A stretch of DNA of 64,000 bases from Flavobacterium endoglycinae (GTDB lineage: Bacteria; Bacteroidota; Bacteroidia; Flavobacteriales; Flavobacteriaceae). Below the pieces are notes generated by a model. It searched no databases. It saw only the letters and a list, made by a program, of their open reading frames with translations, and was not told the DNA's origin. Made by a program: the position numbers and the translations under genes. Shown one piece after another: positions 53,488 through 62,062 of this stretch. The stretch is from assembly GCF_017352115.1 (NCBI RefSeq), contig NZ_CP071448.1, positions 1,883,001-1,947,000 on the forward strand. Reading direction: 5' to 3'. Every line of letters begins with the position of its first letter. Position 1 is the first letter of the stretch.

Positions 53488-53818
53488 TGTTTTTTTGTTT
53501 GATATTTTTGTTGTGAAAATTTTGTTTCAGGTTTAAAGTTTCAAGTTTTTTGCCTGATCTAAAATCTCCACTCTTTATTCTATTCTCTTTAACCTCATCG
53601 GATTAAAATCCGGCGCTACACTATGAATCGTTCCTTCGGAACTAAAATCTAGATCTATATTTTTTGACCCTCCCATCGGGTTGAAACCCGACGCTACAAT
53701 ATGAATCGTTCCTCCGGAACTAAAATCTATATTCTTTATTCTATTTTCTATTTTCTATTTTCTATTTTCTATTTTCTTAAACGAAAGTCTTGCCTCTTGC
53801 CTCTTTCTTCTAAAAAAT
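53488..53818. repeat. CGGATTAAAATCCG/CGGGTTGAAACCCG repeats, no gene
   Basis: Two full units of the CGGGTTAAAACCCGACGC-plus-GTTCCTTCGGAAC repeat lie at 53597-53643 and 53674-53722, with compensatory changes (CGGATTAAAATCCG), plus tandem TTCTATTTTCTATTTTC words at 53741-53775. cysC might have been expected here, but no ORF of that type is present. Confidence 0.75.
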
Positions 53819-54529
53819 CTATTCTTTCTTAGCACTATGAAGTCCGCATTCTTTATGACTTGATTCCCACCACCATCTTCCAGCTCTAATGTCTTCACCA
53901 GGAAAAATGGCTCTCGTGCAAGGCGCGCATCCTATGCTTATAAAACCTTCTTTGTGTAAAGCATTTTGAGGGACATTAAATTCTTTCAGATGATTTTCAA
54001 CTTCTTCTAAAGTCCATTTTAAAAGTGGATTGAATTTGATAATTTCAAAGTTTCCGTCGTATTCAAACAAGCTTAAATCGTGTCTGTTTTCTGATTGCTC
54101 TGCTCTTAAACCTGTAATCCAGACTGCATTTCCTGCCAAAGCTTTTCTTAAGGGAACTACTTTTCGAATAAAACAGCACTCTTTTCTGTTTTCAACCGAA
54201 TCGTAAAAACTGTTTGGTCCTTTTGTTTGAAGCAGATTTTCTACTGATGCCGCTTCTGGGAAATAAACTTCAATTTGTTTTTTGTATTTCTTTAAAGTTC
54301 TATGGAAAACATCGTAAGTTTCCTGAAATAATCTTCCTGTATCTAAAGTAAAAACCTTAATTGCAATATCATTTTTGAAGATAAAGTCAGTAATTACCTG
54401 ATCTTCCTGCCCAAATGAAGTTGAAAAAGTAACCTGATTTGGATATCTTTCTGCTAAAAAACGCAAAGTTTCTTCAAGGGAAAAATCTTTAGTTTTTTCT
54501 AATAAATCTTGTACAATACTCGCACTCAT
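53819..54529 (-). CDS. cysH: assimilatory APS reductase (Fe-S type CysH)
   Basis: A 236-residue PP-loop protein (TFSTSFGQEDQVITDFI; VFTLDTGRLFQETYDV) that reduces APS to sulfite with thioredoxin. Two cysteine pairs, CC in RKECCFIRKVVPLRKAL (about 113) and CxxC in ISIGCAPCTRAI (about 199-202), mark the 4Fe-4S form, which uses APS rather than PAPS. The catalytic Cys is in the C-terminal KECGLHS. This fits the absence of an APS kinase in the cluster. Confidence 0.95.
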   Translation of the reverse strand: MSASIVQDLLEKTKDFSLEETLRFLAERYPNQVTFSTSFGQEDQVITDFIFKNDIAIKVFTLDTGRLFQETYDVFHRTLKKYKKQIEVYFPEAASVENLLQTKGPNSFYDSVENRKECCFIRKVVPLRKALAGNAVWITGLRAEQSENRHDLSLFEYDGNFEIIKFNPLLKWTLEEVENHLKEFNVPQNALHKEGFISIGCAPCTRAIFPGEDIRAGRWWWESSHKECGLHSAKKE

Positions 54530-54555
54530 AATCTCTTTCTTTCTAAAATTATTTT

Positions 54556-55458
54556 TTACAATAATTTAGACAATGTTTTTAAACTCAATATTATAATTAG
54601 AACTCCAACTGCAACCATCATTGGTTTTCTTTTGATTTTATTCACCAAATAAGCTGCTAATGGCGCCGAAATAACTCCTCCTAAAATTAATCCGATGATT
54701 ACCTGCCAGCCGTGGATTCCTCCAAAAAGCATGAAAGTAATACCGCTTGCAAATGAAATCGCAAACTCAGCTGCATTTACAGAACCAATTGTATATCTTG
54801 GATTTCTTCCTCTTCCTAATAATGTTGAAGTCACAATTGGCCCCCAGCCACCTCCTCCAATAGAATCCATAAAACCTCCAAAAACAGCCAAAACGCCTAA
54901 TTTTTTAGTCTTCTTTTTTACAATGCTTTTTCTTAATGCCTTTTTGATAATTACAACCGCCAGAATAATCATGTAAACCGCAATAAATGGCTTAATAATA
55001 TCTCCATCAATAACATCCGACAACAAATAAGCTCCTGTGATTGAACCTAAAACTCCCGGAATCAGCAAATGTTTTACCAGTTTTTTATTGATATTTCCAA
55101 AACGGTGATGCGAAAGTGCCGATGCTCCTGTTGTAAACATTTCCGAAACGTGAACCGCTGTACTGCTCACTACCGGTGGAACTCCATAAGCCAATAAAAA
55201 TGAGGTTGAAGTCGCTCCGTAACCCATTCCTAAAGTTCCGTCAACTAATTGAGCGAAAACTCCAATAGCAAAAAATACTAAGAACTCTTCATTAAAACCA
55301 TTTACAAATCCATCCCACGTAAATTCAGCGTGATGATTGTATATTAATACAGATAATAAACTTACTAGCAAAACGACAGGTATGACAACCCACAAATTTC
55401 CTTTTGAAAAAGCATTAGACTTGATCGCAGTGTTGTTCAATTTAAGTTCATTTTCCAT
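54556..55458 (-). CDS. TauE/SafE family sulfite exporter or sulfur-anion permease
   Basis: A 300-residue membrane protein with about eight spans and the two TauE/SafE repeats (GVFAQLVDGTLGMGYGATS; GGFMDSIGGGGWGPIVTST). It is the first gene of the cys cluster on this strand, 26 bases before cysH, with its promoter at 55520-55549. Family members export sulfite or transport sulfonates and other sulfur anions; in this position it may import sulfate or remove excess sulfite. Direction cannot be settled from sequence. Confidence 0.88.
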   Translation of the reverse strand: MENELKLNNTAIKSNAFSKGNLWVVIPVVLLVSLLSVLIYNHHAEFTWDGFVNGFNEEFLVFFAIGVFAQLVDGTLGMGYGATSTSFLLAYGVPPVVSSTAVHVSEMFTTGASALSHHRFGNINKKLVKHLLIPGVLGSITGAYLLSDVIDGDIIKPFIAVYMIILAVVIIKKALRKSIVKKKTKKLGVLAVFGGFMDSIGGGGWGPIVTSTLLGRGRNPRYTIGSVNAAEFAISFASGITFMLFGGIHGWQVIIGLILGGVISAPLAAYLVNKIKRKPMMVAVGVLIIILSLKTLSKLL

Positions 55459-55519
55459 ATTTCTTAAGATTTTTTATTCTTAAAAATCTATTATCCTATC
55501 GGCTTAGTAGATTACTTTG

Positions 55520-55550
55520 CAAATGTACTATATATTTTGAAATATCAAAA
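55520..55550 (-). promoter_or_regulatory. cys operon promoter with palindrome over the -33 box
   Basis: On the minus strand TTTG (55546-55549), 18 bases, TACATTTG (55520-55527) form a textbook Bacteroidota promoter. TTTTGAAATATCAAAA (55535-55550) overlaps the -33 box and is nearly palindromic (one mismatch). It is the best candidate operator for the nearby Rrf2-type regulator; this link is inference. Confidence 0.7.
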
Positions 55551-55766
55551 CAATATATTTAGTTTTTTACAGAAGCTATCTTACTATAAACCAAGACAAA
55601 AGAAATTTAATAAAGGATTAATAATTTATTTAACAAATTAGGCGCTGCTTTGTTAGATTATAACAGCGTACTTTAATTTTGTGATTTGTAAAAATACACA
55701 TTTAATCTCTATAAAATCCATAGGATAATTATAAAATTGTTATTATTTTAGCTCCAAATTTTTATT

Positions 55767-56549
55767 ATGGATTTTCAGATTGGTCTTGTAATTGCAGGTT
55801 TAACTGTGGGCTTTATTGTTGGATTAACAGGTGTTGGCGGAGGTTCTTTAATGACTCCAATTTTATTATATTTTGGTATTTCTCCAACAACTGCAGTGGG
55901 CACGGACTTACTTTATGCTGCTTTTACCAAAGCGGGAGGTGTATTTGTACATAACAAAAAAGGAAACATTAACTGGAAAATTACCGGATGGCTTACCTTA
56001 GGAAGTGTTCCCGCTGCTTTATTGACTTTATGGATATTAAACAGTATTAAAACCGATATTGAAACTATAAATCGTGTAATAAAATATAGTTTAGGCTGGG
56101 CATTATTGTTTACCTCGATTGCCATTATATTCAAAAATAAAATTTTAGTCTTTTCTCAAAAACATGCTGGAGATAAATTTCATAAAGAAAGTAAAACTCA
56201 AAACATGCTCACTATTGGAATAGGAATTTTATTAGGGGCAACTGTAACTTTAACTTCTATTGGAGCTGGAGCATTAGGAACGGTAACTTTATTTTTCCTC
56301 TATCCGCTTTTACCAACACCACGTTTAGTAGGAACTGAAATTGCACACGCTGTTCCTTTAACTTTAGTTGCCGGAATTGGACATGCTTCTATGGGAAATC
56401 TAGATTTAGTATTACTGGGGCAATTATTGATGGGATCACTTCCCGGAATCTATATAGGAAGTATGTTAAGTGGAAAAGTGCCGGATCAATTCCTTAGAAA
56501 TGCGATTGCTGTAATGCTTTTCATGGCAGGATATAAATTGATCTTTTAA
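55767..56549 (+). CDS. TauE/SafE family permease, second copy
   Basis: A 260-residue membrane protein with about seven to eight spans and the TauE/SafE motifs GLTGVGGGSLMTPILLYF and SIGAGALGTVTLFFLYPLLP. It is only distantly similar to the first copy. It is divergent from the cys operon, with about 310 bases of AT-rich spacer between (55459-55766), in which no gene besides the promoter is seen. A role in sulfite export is plausible from its position. Confidence 0.88.
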   Translation: MDFQIGLVIAGLTVGFIVGLTGVGGGSLMTPILLYFGISPTTAVGTDLLYAAFTKAGGVFVHNKKGNINWKITGWLTLGSVPAALLTLWILNSIKTDIETINRVIKYSLGWALLFTSIAIIFKNKILVFSQKHAGDKFHKESKTQNMLTIGIGILLGATVTLTSIGAGALGTVTLFFLYPLLPTPRLVGTEIAHAVPLTLVAGIGHASMGNLDLVLLGQLLMGSLPGIYIGSMLSGKVPDQFLRNAIAVMLFMAGYKLIF

Positions 56550-56565
56550 GATAAATTTTAAAATC

Positions 56566-56628
56566 AAGTTATATAAGTTCACTTAACAAGCTTTGCGCAA
56601 AGTTTAAAATGAACTTATATAACTTTTA
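56566..56628. terminator. bidirectional terminator
   Basis: AAGTTATATAAGTTCA (56566-56581) and its complement (56610-56625) form a 16-bp stem; the loop itself has the palindrome CTTTGCGCAAAG. It separates the convergent TauE/SafE and Rrf2 genes. Confidence 0.85.
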
Positions 56629-56641
56629 TGGTTTATTTTTT

Positions 56642-57052
56642 TTAGAATGCTATATCTGCTAAAGAATTACTTTCTAATATTTTAAGTGTATTATCACGAA
56701 CTTCTGTCATTAAACGTCGTGCCGCACAGGTCGATTCATCATCGCAGTCATCACATCTTTCGTAGAAATTATGACTTGCACAAGGCAGTAATGCAATTGG
56801 CCCCTCTAGAATACGATAGACTTTCGCCATACTGATGTCCTTTGGATCTTTGATTAAATAATATCCTCCGCCTTTGCCTTTTTTTGCACCAAGAAATCCT
56901 GAGTTTCTTAAAAGCAATAAAATGCTTTCCAAAAATTTAATCGAAATGTGTTCACTCTTCGCAATTTCGGCTATTTGCACAGGTTCATTATTTTCCCGTC
57001 TAGCCAGATAAGTTAAGGCTTTAATTCCGTATTTTGTTTTCTTTGAAAGCAC
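56642..57052 (-). CDS. Rrf2 family transcription regulator
   Basis: A 136-residue winged-helix protein beginning MLSKKTKYGIKALTYLARREN, with the DNA-binding GAKKGKGGGYYLIKDP wing (about 55-70). The C-terminal half has four cysteines in C-x8-C-x2-C-x5-C (about 89-107), more than in CymR and similar to Fe-S binding IscR-type proteins. Its position next to the cys genes suggests control of sulfur assimilation in response to cysteine or Fe-S status; the target is probably the palindrome at 55535-55550. Confidence 0.9.
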   Translation of the reverse strand: MLSKKTKYGIKALTYLARRENNEPVQIAEIAKSEHISIKFLESILLLLRNSGFLGAKKGKGGGYYLIKDPKDISMAKVYRILEGPIALLPCASHNFYERCDDCDDESTCAARRLMTEVRDNTLKILESNSLADIAF

Positions 57053-57187
57053 TTTTTTATGTTTTAGATTGAAGACTGCAAATTCTAGATTTTTCCTAAA
57101 ACAAACAGCTTCATATTTTTCTGCAACAAAAATAGGATTTTTAAATGAGAAAAATAACAGTAGAATAGTTAAATTCTACTAAATCCA

Positions 57188-57694
57188 TCAAATTACTTCG
57201 TTATTTCCGATTAAATTGAATTCGTGAAAGACTTTAACTTCTTCTTCTAATTCTTTTTTATTCACTACATAAGTGTCCGAAATTGAATCGTGCCAGCCTC
57301 TTCCTGAATTTCCTAAAAACGAAAGTCCGTCGAAGGGAATTATTCGGCTGAAGCTTCTTTTCAAAATATCTGCAAAATCAGGTTTAACACCATTTTCATC
57401 TACAACAATGGTTCCTGTTATTAATTTACCTAAAGATCTGCCAAAAATACCTTCTGTTACAGCATAGTAAACTATTGTGATTAGAATAAAAATCAATCTT
57501 CCTTCTAAATCCCCAATATTGTCTAACCAAACAAAAATTCCATGTAATTCAAAAAGACTTCCAATTAGTCCTAAAATAACACCTAACACAAATAATAAGG
57601 CAAGTACCATAATATTATCCAGAAGGTAATTCAGAAATCGCTGCCCTTTTGAAGCCAATAATTTTTCATCAAGAATGTAAGTAGAGTTACTCAT
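57188..57694 (-). CDS. RDD family membrane protein
   Basis: A 168-residue protein with three to four membrane spans. The N-terminal LASKGQRFLNYLLDNIMVLAL and the central IFGRSLGKLITGTIVVDENG correspond to the RDD domain; here the second Asp segment is less clear. RDD proteins are mostly uncharacterised, some being Na+/H+ antiporters. A -7 element TATTTTTG lies at 57738-57745 on the minus strand. Confidence 0.85.
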   Translation of the reverse strand: MSNSTYILDEKLLASKGQRFLNYLLDNIMVLALLFVLGVILGLIGSLFELHGIFVWLDNIGDLEGRLIFILITIVYYAVTEGIFGRSLGKLITGTIVVDENGVKPDFADILKRSFSRIIPFDGLSFLGNSGRGWHDSISDTYVVNKKELEEEVKVFHEFNLIGNNEVI

Positions 57695-57774
57695 AGGTTG
57701 GTTTGGTTTAGTTAAATGATTTTGAATATGGTTTTAACAAAAATAGATTTTTTACCGAAACAACCATAAAAAAG

Positions 57775-57821
57775 AATGACGATTTTTAACAGTAAAATAA
57801 TTACTATCAAAAATCGTCATT
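57775..57821 (-). terminator. terminator of the metX-to-PLP-enzyme operon
   Basis: AATGACGATTTTT (57775-57787) and AAAAATCGTCATT (57809-57821) form a 13-bp stem; on the minus strand it runs into CTTTTTTAT. It lies 28 bases after the stop codon of the PLP enzyme gene. Confidence 0.88.
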
Positions 57822-57848
57822 GTATAATTTAGAAATCTAAAATTTCAA

Positions 57849-59021
57849 TTAAGAAAGTGCTTGTTTTAAATCGGCAATTACATCTTCTACTGTTTCTAAA
57901 CCAACAGAAACACGAACTAAACCTTGCGTGATTCCAACTGCTAGTTGATCTTCTTCAGATAATTTGCTGTGTGTTGTAGAAGCCGGATGTGTAACAATTG
58001 TTCTGGTATCTCCAATATTTGCTGACAATGAACAAAGTTTAATACTGTTTAAGAATTTTCTTCCTGCTTCGATTCCGCCTTTTATTTCAAATGCAATAAT
58101 ATTTCCACCCGCTTTCATTTGTTTTTTGGCAATTTCATATTGCGGATGCGATTTTAAGAACGGATATTTTACGCTATTTACATTTGGATGGCTTTCTAAA
58201 AATTCGGCTACTTTTAAAGCATTTTCGCAATGTCTATCCACACGAACAGCCAATGTTTCTAAACTTTTTGATAATACCCAAGCATTAAACGGCGCCAAAG
58301 CTGGTCCTGTATTTCTAGAAAATAAATAAATCTGTCTAATTAAATCAGCGTTTCCAACGGTTACACCACCAAGAACACGACCTTGTCCGTCGATTAATTT
58401 TGTAGCCGAGTGAATCACCAAATCCGCTCCAAATTTAATTGGCTGCTGTAAATAGGGTGTTGCAAAACAATTATCGATTATTAAAATCAAGTTGTGTTTT
58501 TTGGCTATATTTCCTAACAATTCTAAATCAATTACATCTACTCCAGGATTTGTTGGAGATTCAGCGTATAATATTTTGGTATTTGGTTTAATTAAGCTCT
58601 CTATTGTTTCTGGCTTATTAATTTCAAAATAAGAAGTTTCGATATTCCATTTTGGAAAATAAGTCATAAACAAAGCGTGAGTTGAACCAAAAACACTGCT
58701 CGCAGAAACAATATGATCTCCAGAATTTAATAACGCCGCGAAAGTAGAATATACTGCCGCCATACCCGTTGCAAAAGCATAACCCGATTCTGCACCTTCC
58801 ATTTTGCAGATTTTATCGACAAATTCTGTTGTATTTGGATTGCTGAAACGGCTGTAAATATTTCTTTCTTTTTCTTCTGTAAATGAAGCTCTCATATCTT
58901 CGGCATCTTCAAAAACAAAGCTTGACGATAGGTACAAAGGCACCGAATGTTCTAAATATTGAGATCTTTCTAATTGTGTTCTAATGGCTTGTGTTTCAAA
59001 ACCAAATTCTTCTGTATTCAT
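57849..59021 (-). CDS. Cys/Met metabolism PLP enzyme (O-acyl-homoserine sulfhydrylase or cystathionine gamma-synthase)
   Basis: The ATG at 59021 gives 390 residues beginning MNTEEFGFETQAIRTQ. The PLP Lys is in VIHSATKLIDGQGRVLGG (about residue 202) and the phosphate-binding FATGMAAVYSTF and YSRFSNPNT motifs are visible. In an operon with metX it most likely condenses O-acetylhomoserine with sulfide (MetZ/MetY type), completing homocysteine synthesis. The leader has the same AACAAAAAAAATAACAAC sequence as the osmC gene. Confidence 0.92.
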   Translation of the reverse strand: MNTEEFGFETQAIRTQLERSQYLEHSVPLYLSSSFVFEDAEDMRASFTEEKERNIYSRFSNPNTTEFVDKICKMEGAESGYAFATGMAAVYSTFAALLNSGDHIVSASSVFGSTHALFMTYFPKWNIETSYFEINKPETIESLIKPNTKILYAESPTNPGVDVIDLELLGNIAKKHNLILIIDNCFATPYLQQPIKFGADLVIHSATKLIDGQGRVLGGVTVGNADLIRQIYLFSRNTGPALAPFNAWVLSKSLETLAVRVDRHCENALKVAEFLESHPNVNSVKYPFLKSHPQYEIAKKQMKAGGNIIAFEIKGGIEAGRKFLNSIKLCSLSANIGDTRTIVTHPASTTHSKLSEEDQLAVGITQGLVRVSVGLETVEDVIADLKQALS

Positions 59022-59137
59022 TGTGTTGTTATTTTTTTTGTTTTTTTGTTTCAAGTTTCAGGTTTCAAGTTAAAACTGAACTTAAATTCAAATGTTTAGA
59101 ATTAATTATCTAATTGTCTAATTAACTCATTTCTAAT

Positions 59138-59563
59138 TTACAAAGCTTCTTTATTTAAAACTACTTTGTATTTAATGGTTGCTGTTGGTTCAACTGTTTT
59201 GGCAACTGAGCAATATTTCTCAAAAGAAAGCTGCGCTGCTTTTTTGGCTTTTTCTGGATTGATTTCTCCTTCTAAATAGAAAACCACATCGATTTCTTTA
59301 AAGGGCTTTGCTTCTCCAACTTGAACACGAAGTCCTTCAACCTCAGCATCAAATGAAGTGATTTCCTGACGCTGTTTTTTCAAAATTGAAATCATATCGA
59401 TAGCGCTGCATCCTGCCACTCCCATTAGTACTAATTCCATTGGACTTGCACCTAAATCGCTTCCGCCAAATTCGGCTCTGCTGTCAACGTCAACTACGTG
59501 TCCGCGTTCATTTTTTACTTTAAAATGAAATGCGTCATTTACTCTGTTTAAAGTTACTTTCAT
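59138..59563 (-). CDS. OsmC/Ohr family protein
   Basis: The ATG at 59563 gives 141 residues. The line GGSDLGASPMELVLMGVAGCSAIDMISILKK has the family's redox-active Cys (about residue 55), while VEPTATIKYKVV is at the end. A second conserved Cys appears in FEKYCSVAKTVEP (about 123). OsmC proteins reduce organic peroxides, and those near cys/met genes may act on sulfur species; the latter is inference. It is embedded between the fused thrA and the PLP enzyme. Confidence 0.88.
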   Translation of the reverse strand: MKVTLNRVNDAFHFKVKNERGHVVDVDSRAEFGGSDLGASPMELVLMGVAGCSAIDMISILKKQRQEITSFDAEVEGLRVQVGEAKPFKEIDVVFYLEGEINPEKAKKAAQLSFEKYCSVAKTVEPTATIKYKVVLNKEAL

Positions 59564-59646
59564 TGTGTTGTTATTTTTTTTGTTTTTTATTCTTGTCATT
59601 GCAAGATCACCAATCTAAAATCAAAAATCTGCAATCTAAAATTCAA

Positions 59647-62061
59647 TTATCCTTTATCAGATAATCTTAAAATATCTCCGAAAACGCCTCTCGCTGTAAC
59701 AGCAGAACCTGCACCAGCTCCCTGAATAACGATTGGACGATCTCCGTAAGATTCTGTGTAAATTTCAAAGAATGAATCAGAACCTTTTAATCCGCCAAGA
59801 GCCGTGTCTGATGGAACCGAAACTAATTTTACTTCTAAATTTCCTTTGTCATTCTGCAAATCTCCAGACAATTCACCAATGTATCTCAACACGTGATTTG
59901 GCTGTTGTTCTGCTTTTATTTTAGCATAAATTGGATCAAATTCCTTCAATTTCGTTAAGAAATCGGCTGCACTTCCTTCACGCAAATGGTCTGGAATTAA
60001 ATTCTGAATTGAGATTTCTTCAAATTCATTTTGCAAGTCTAATTCTCTAGCTAAAATTAATAATTTTCTACCAACATCATTTCCGCATAAATCTTCACGC
60101 GGATCTGGTTCTGTATATCCGTTGTCAATTGCTTCTTGTAAAATTTTACTAAACGGAGCATCTTTCGCAGAGAAATTATTGAATAAATAACTTAATGTTC
60201 CAGAGAAAACGCCTTTAATTTTAGTGATGTTTTCACCTGAAAGATGCAGTAATTTAATGGTGTCAATTAATGGCAATCCTGCTCCAACATTGGTTTCGTA
60301 TAAATAATTCTTTTGATTTTCCGCCAATGCTTTTCTCAATTCTTTGTAAAAACCATACGTTAACGTATTGGCTACTTTATTTGAAGAGATCAAATCGAAA
60401 CTGCTTTCTACAAGCGGAATGTAGTTTTCTACAAAAGAAGCACTTGCTGTATTATCTACTGCAATTAAATTTTCTAAATGATGTTCATTAGCATAAGCTA
60501 TAATATCCTGAATCGTGTATGGCTCGCCTTTGGTTTCAATATCGGTTTTCCAGTTATTGTTAACACCGTGTCTGTTTAAAAGCAATTTTTTAGAATTGGC
60601 AATCGCAAATACATTCAGCTTAATATCTTTTCGTTTTTCGATTGATGAAGCCGATTCTAAAATTTGGTTAATCAAAGTTCCGCCTACTAAACCGTGTCCG
60701 AAAATCGCAATGTTGATTTTTTTAGAAACTCCAAAAATCTCTCCGTGAATTACGTTTAAGGCTTTCGTGAGTTCTTCTTTTTTAACCACCAAACTCACGT
60801 TTTTACCCGTAACGGTATTGTTGAATAAAATTGGAACAATTTTGTTTTTAATTAAAGCTGTATACGGTTTGTGGAAAGTACTTAAATCCTGACCAATGAT
60901 TGAAATTACAGACACGTTATCGGTTACGGTAATCTGGTTTACGTCTTTAGAATAAAAGTCGTTTTCGAATTCTTTTTCCAATTCGACCATTGCCAGTGTT
61001 GCTTTGTCTTTTGCCACAACCAATCCGATTCCTCTTTCTGAAGAACCTTGCGAAATAATGCTTACACTAATGTTGTGATCGCCCATTACTTTGAAGATTC
61101 GGGCATCAACTCCGGCTTTTCCTAGTAACCCGCGTCCTTCAAGATTCACTAAAGAAACGTTTTCTAAAACTGAAAGTGTCTTGATTCCTTCTTTTTGAGA
61201 ATTTGAAGTAATTAGAGTTCCGTGGTTTTCGTGATTGAAGGTGTTTAAAATACGAAGTGGAATATTCTTTTCTAATAACGGAATAATGGTTTTTGCATGC
61301 AGAATAGTGGCTCCAAAATTAGCCAGCTCATTTGCTTCGTTAAATGATAAGAATTCGATTTTTTTAGCATCGGCTACTAAATCTGGGTTTGCTGTGTAAA
61401 TTCCGTCAACGTGCGTGAAATTTTGAAGCTCTTCTGCATCCAAATAGTTCGCAATTAACGAAGCGGTGTAATTGCTTCCGTTTCTTCCTAAAGTAGTTGT
61501 GTCGTTGTTGTTGTTAGATCCAATGAAACCTGTTACGATATTCACCGTTTCTCCGTTATGAAGCTTGAAATAATTGATAACGTTTTTCTTAGAAAGTTGT
61601 TCTAAAGGCTGCGCATCACCAAATTTAGAGTCTGTTTTCAACAGTTCTCTCGTATCTACGAAATTGGCAGGAATTCCTTTTTCAACTAAAATAGAAGTCA
61701 ATAATTTCGCCGAAAGCAATTCTCCTTTTGATAAAATCTGATCTTTGATTTTATTGCTGTAATCTCCAATCAAACTTACTCCTTCAAAAAGTTTGTCTAA
61801 AACATTGAATTCTTCTGATAAATCAACTTGCGGATAATCGGAAGCTTGATATGCTTTAAAACTTTCCAAAAGAGGTTTGTAGTTTCCGTTTTTAGCGGCA
61901 ATTCTTAGTATATCTTCTAGTTCATCTGTTGCATTTCCGCGGGCAGAAACGACTACGGCAATTCTTTCGCCTTGATTTACTTTATCTGAAATGATTGAAA
62001 TTACTTTGTTAAGTCCTTCTCCGTTTGATAATGATTTACCTCCAAATTTTAATATTTTCAT
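59647..62061 (-). CDS. thrA: bifunctional aspartokinase/homoserine dehydrogenase
   Basis: An 804-residue fusion. The N-terminal aspartokinase starts MKILKFGGKSLSNGEG (the usual KFGGTS is KFGGKS here) and has GRNGSNYTASLIANYL. Two ACT regulatory domains lie at about residues 305-450. The homoserine dehydrogenase half begins NIAIFGHGLVGGTLINQ and has LYETNVGAGLPLIDTI and GYTEPDPREDLCGNDVGRK. It makes homoserine for methionine and threonine. The ATG is 1 base after the metX stop codon. Confidence 0.95.
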   Translation of the reverse strand: MKILKFGGKSLSNGEGLNKVISIISDKVNQGERIAVVVSARGNATDELEDILRIAAKNGNYKPLLESFKAYQASDYPQVDLSEEFNVLDKLFEGVSLIGDYSNKIKDQILSKGELLSAKLLTSILVEKGIPANFVDTRELLKTDSKFGDAQPLEQLSKKNVINYFKLHNGETVNIVTGFIGSNNNNDTTTLGRNGSNYTASLIANYLDAEELQNFTHVDGIYTANPDLVADAKKIEFLSFNEANELANFGATILHAKTIIPLLEKNIPLRILNTFNHENHGTLITSNSQKEGIKTLSVLENVSLVNLEGRGLLGKAGVDARIFKVMGDHNISVSIISQGSSERGIGLVVAKDKATLAMVELEKEFENDFYSKDVNQITVTDNVSVISIIGQDLSTFHKPYTALIKNKIVPILFNNTVTGKNVSLVVKKEELTKALNVIHGEIFGVSKKINIAIFGHGLVGGTLINQILESASSIEKRKDIKLNVFAIANSKKLLLNRHGVNNNWKTDIETKGEPYTIQDIIAYANEHHLENLIAVDNTASASFVENYIPLVESSFDLISSNKVANTLTYGFYKELRKALAENQKNYLYETNVGAGLPLIDTIKLLHLSGENITKIKGVFSGTLSYLFNNFSAKDAPFSKILQEAIDNGYTEPDPREDLCGNDVGRKLLILARELDLQNEFEEISIQNLIPDHLREGSAADFLTKLKEFDPIYAKIKAEQQPNHVLRYIGELSGDLQNDKGNLEVKLVSVPSDTALGGLKGSDSFFEIYTESYGDRPIVIQGAGAGSAVTARGVFGDILRLSDKG

Positions 62062-62062
62062 T

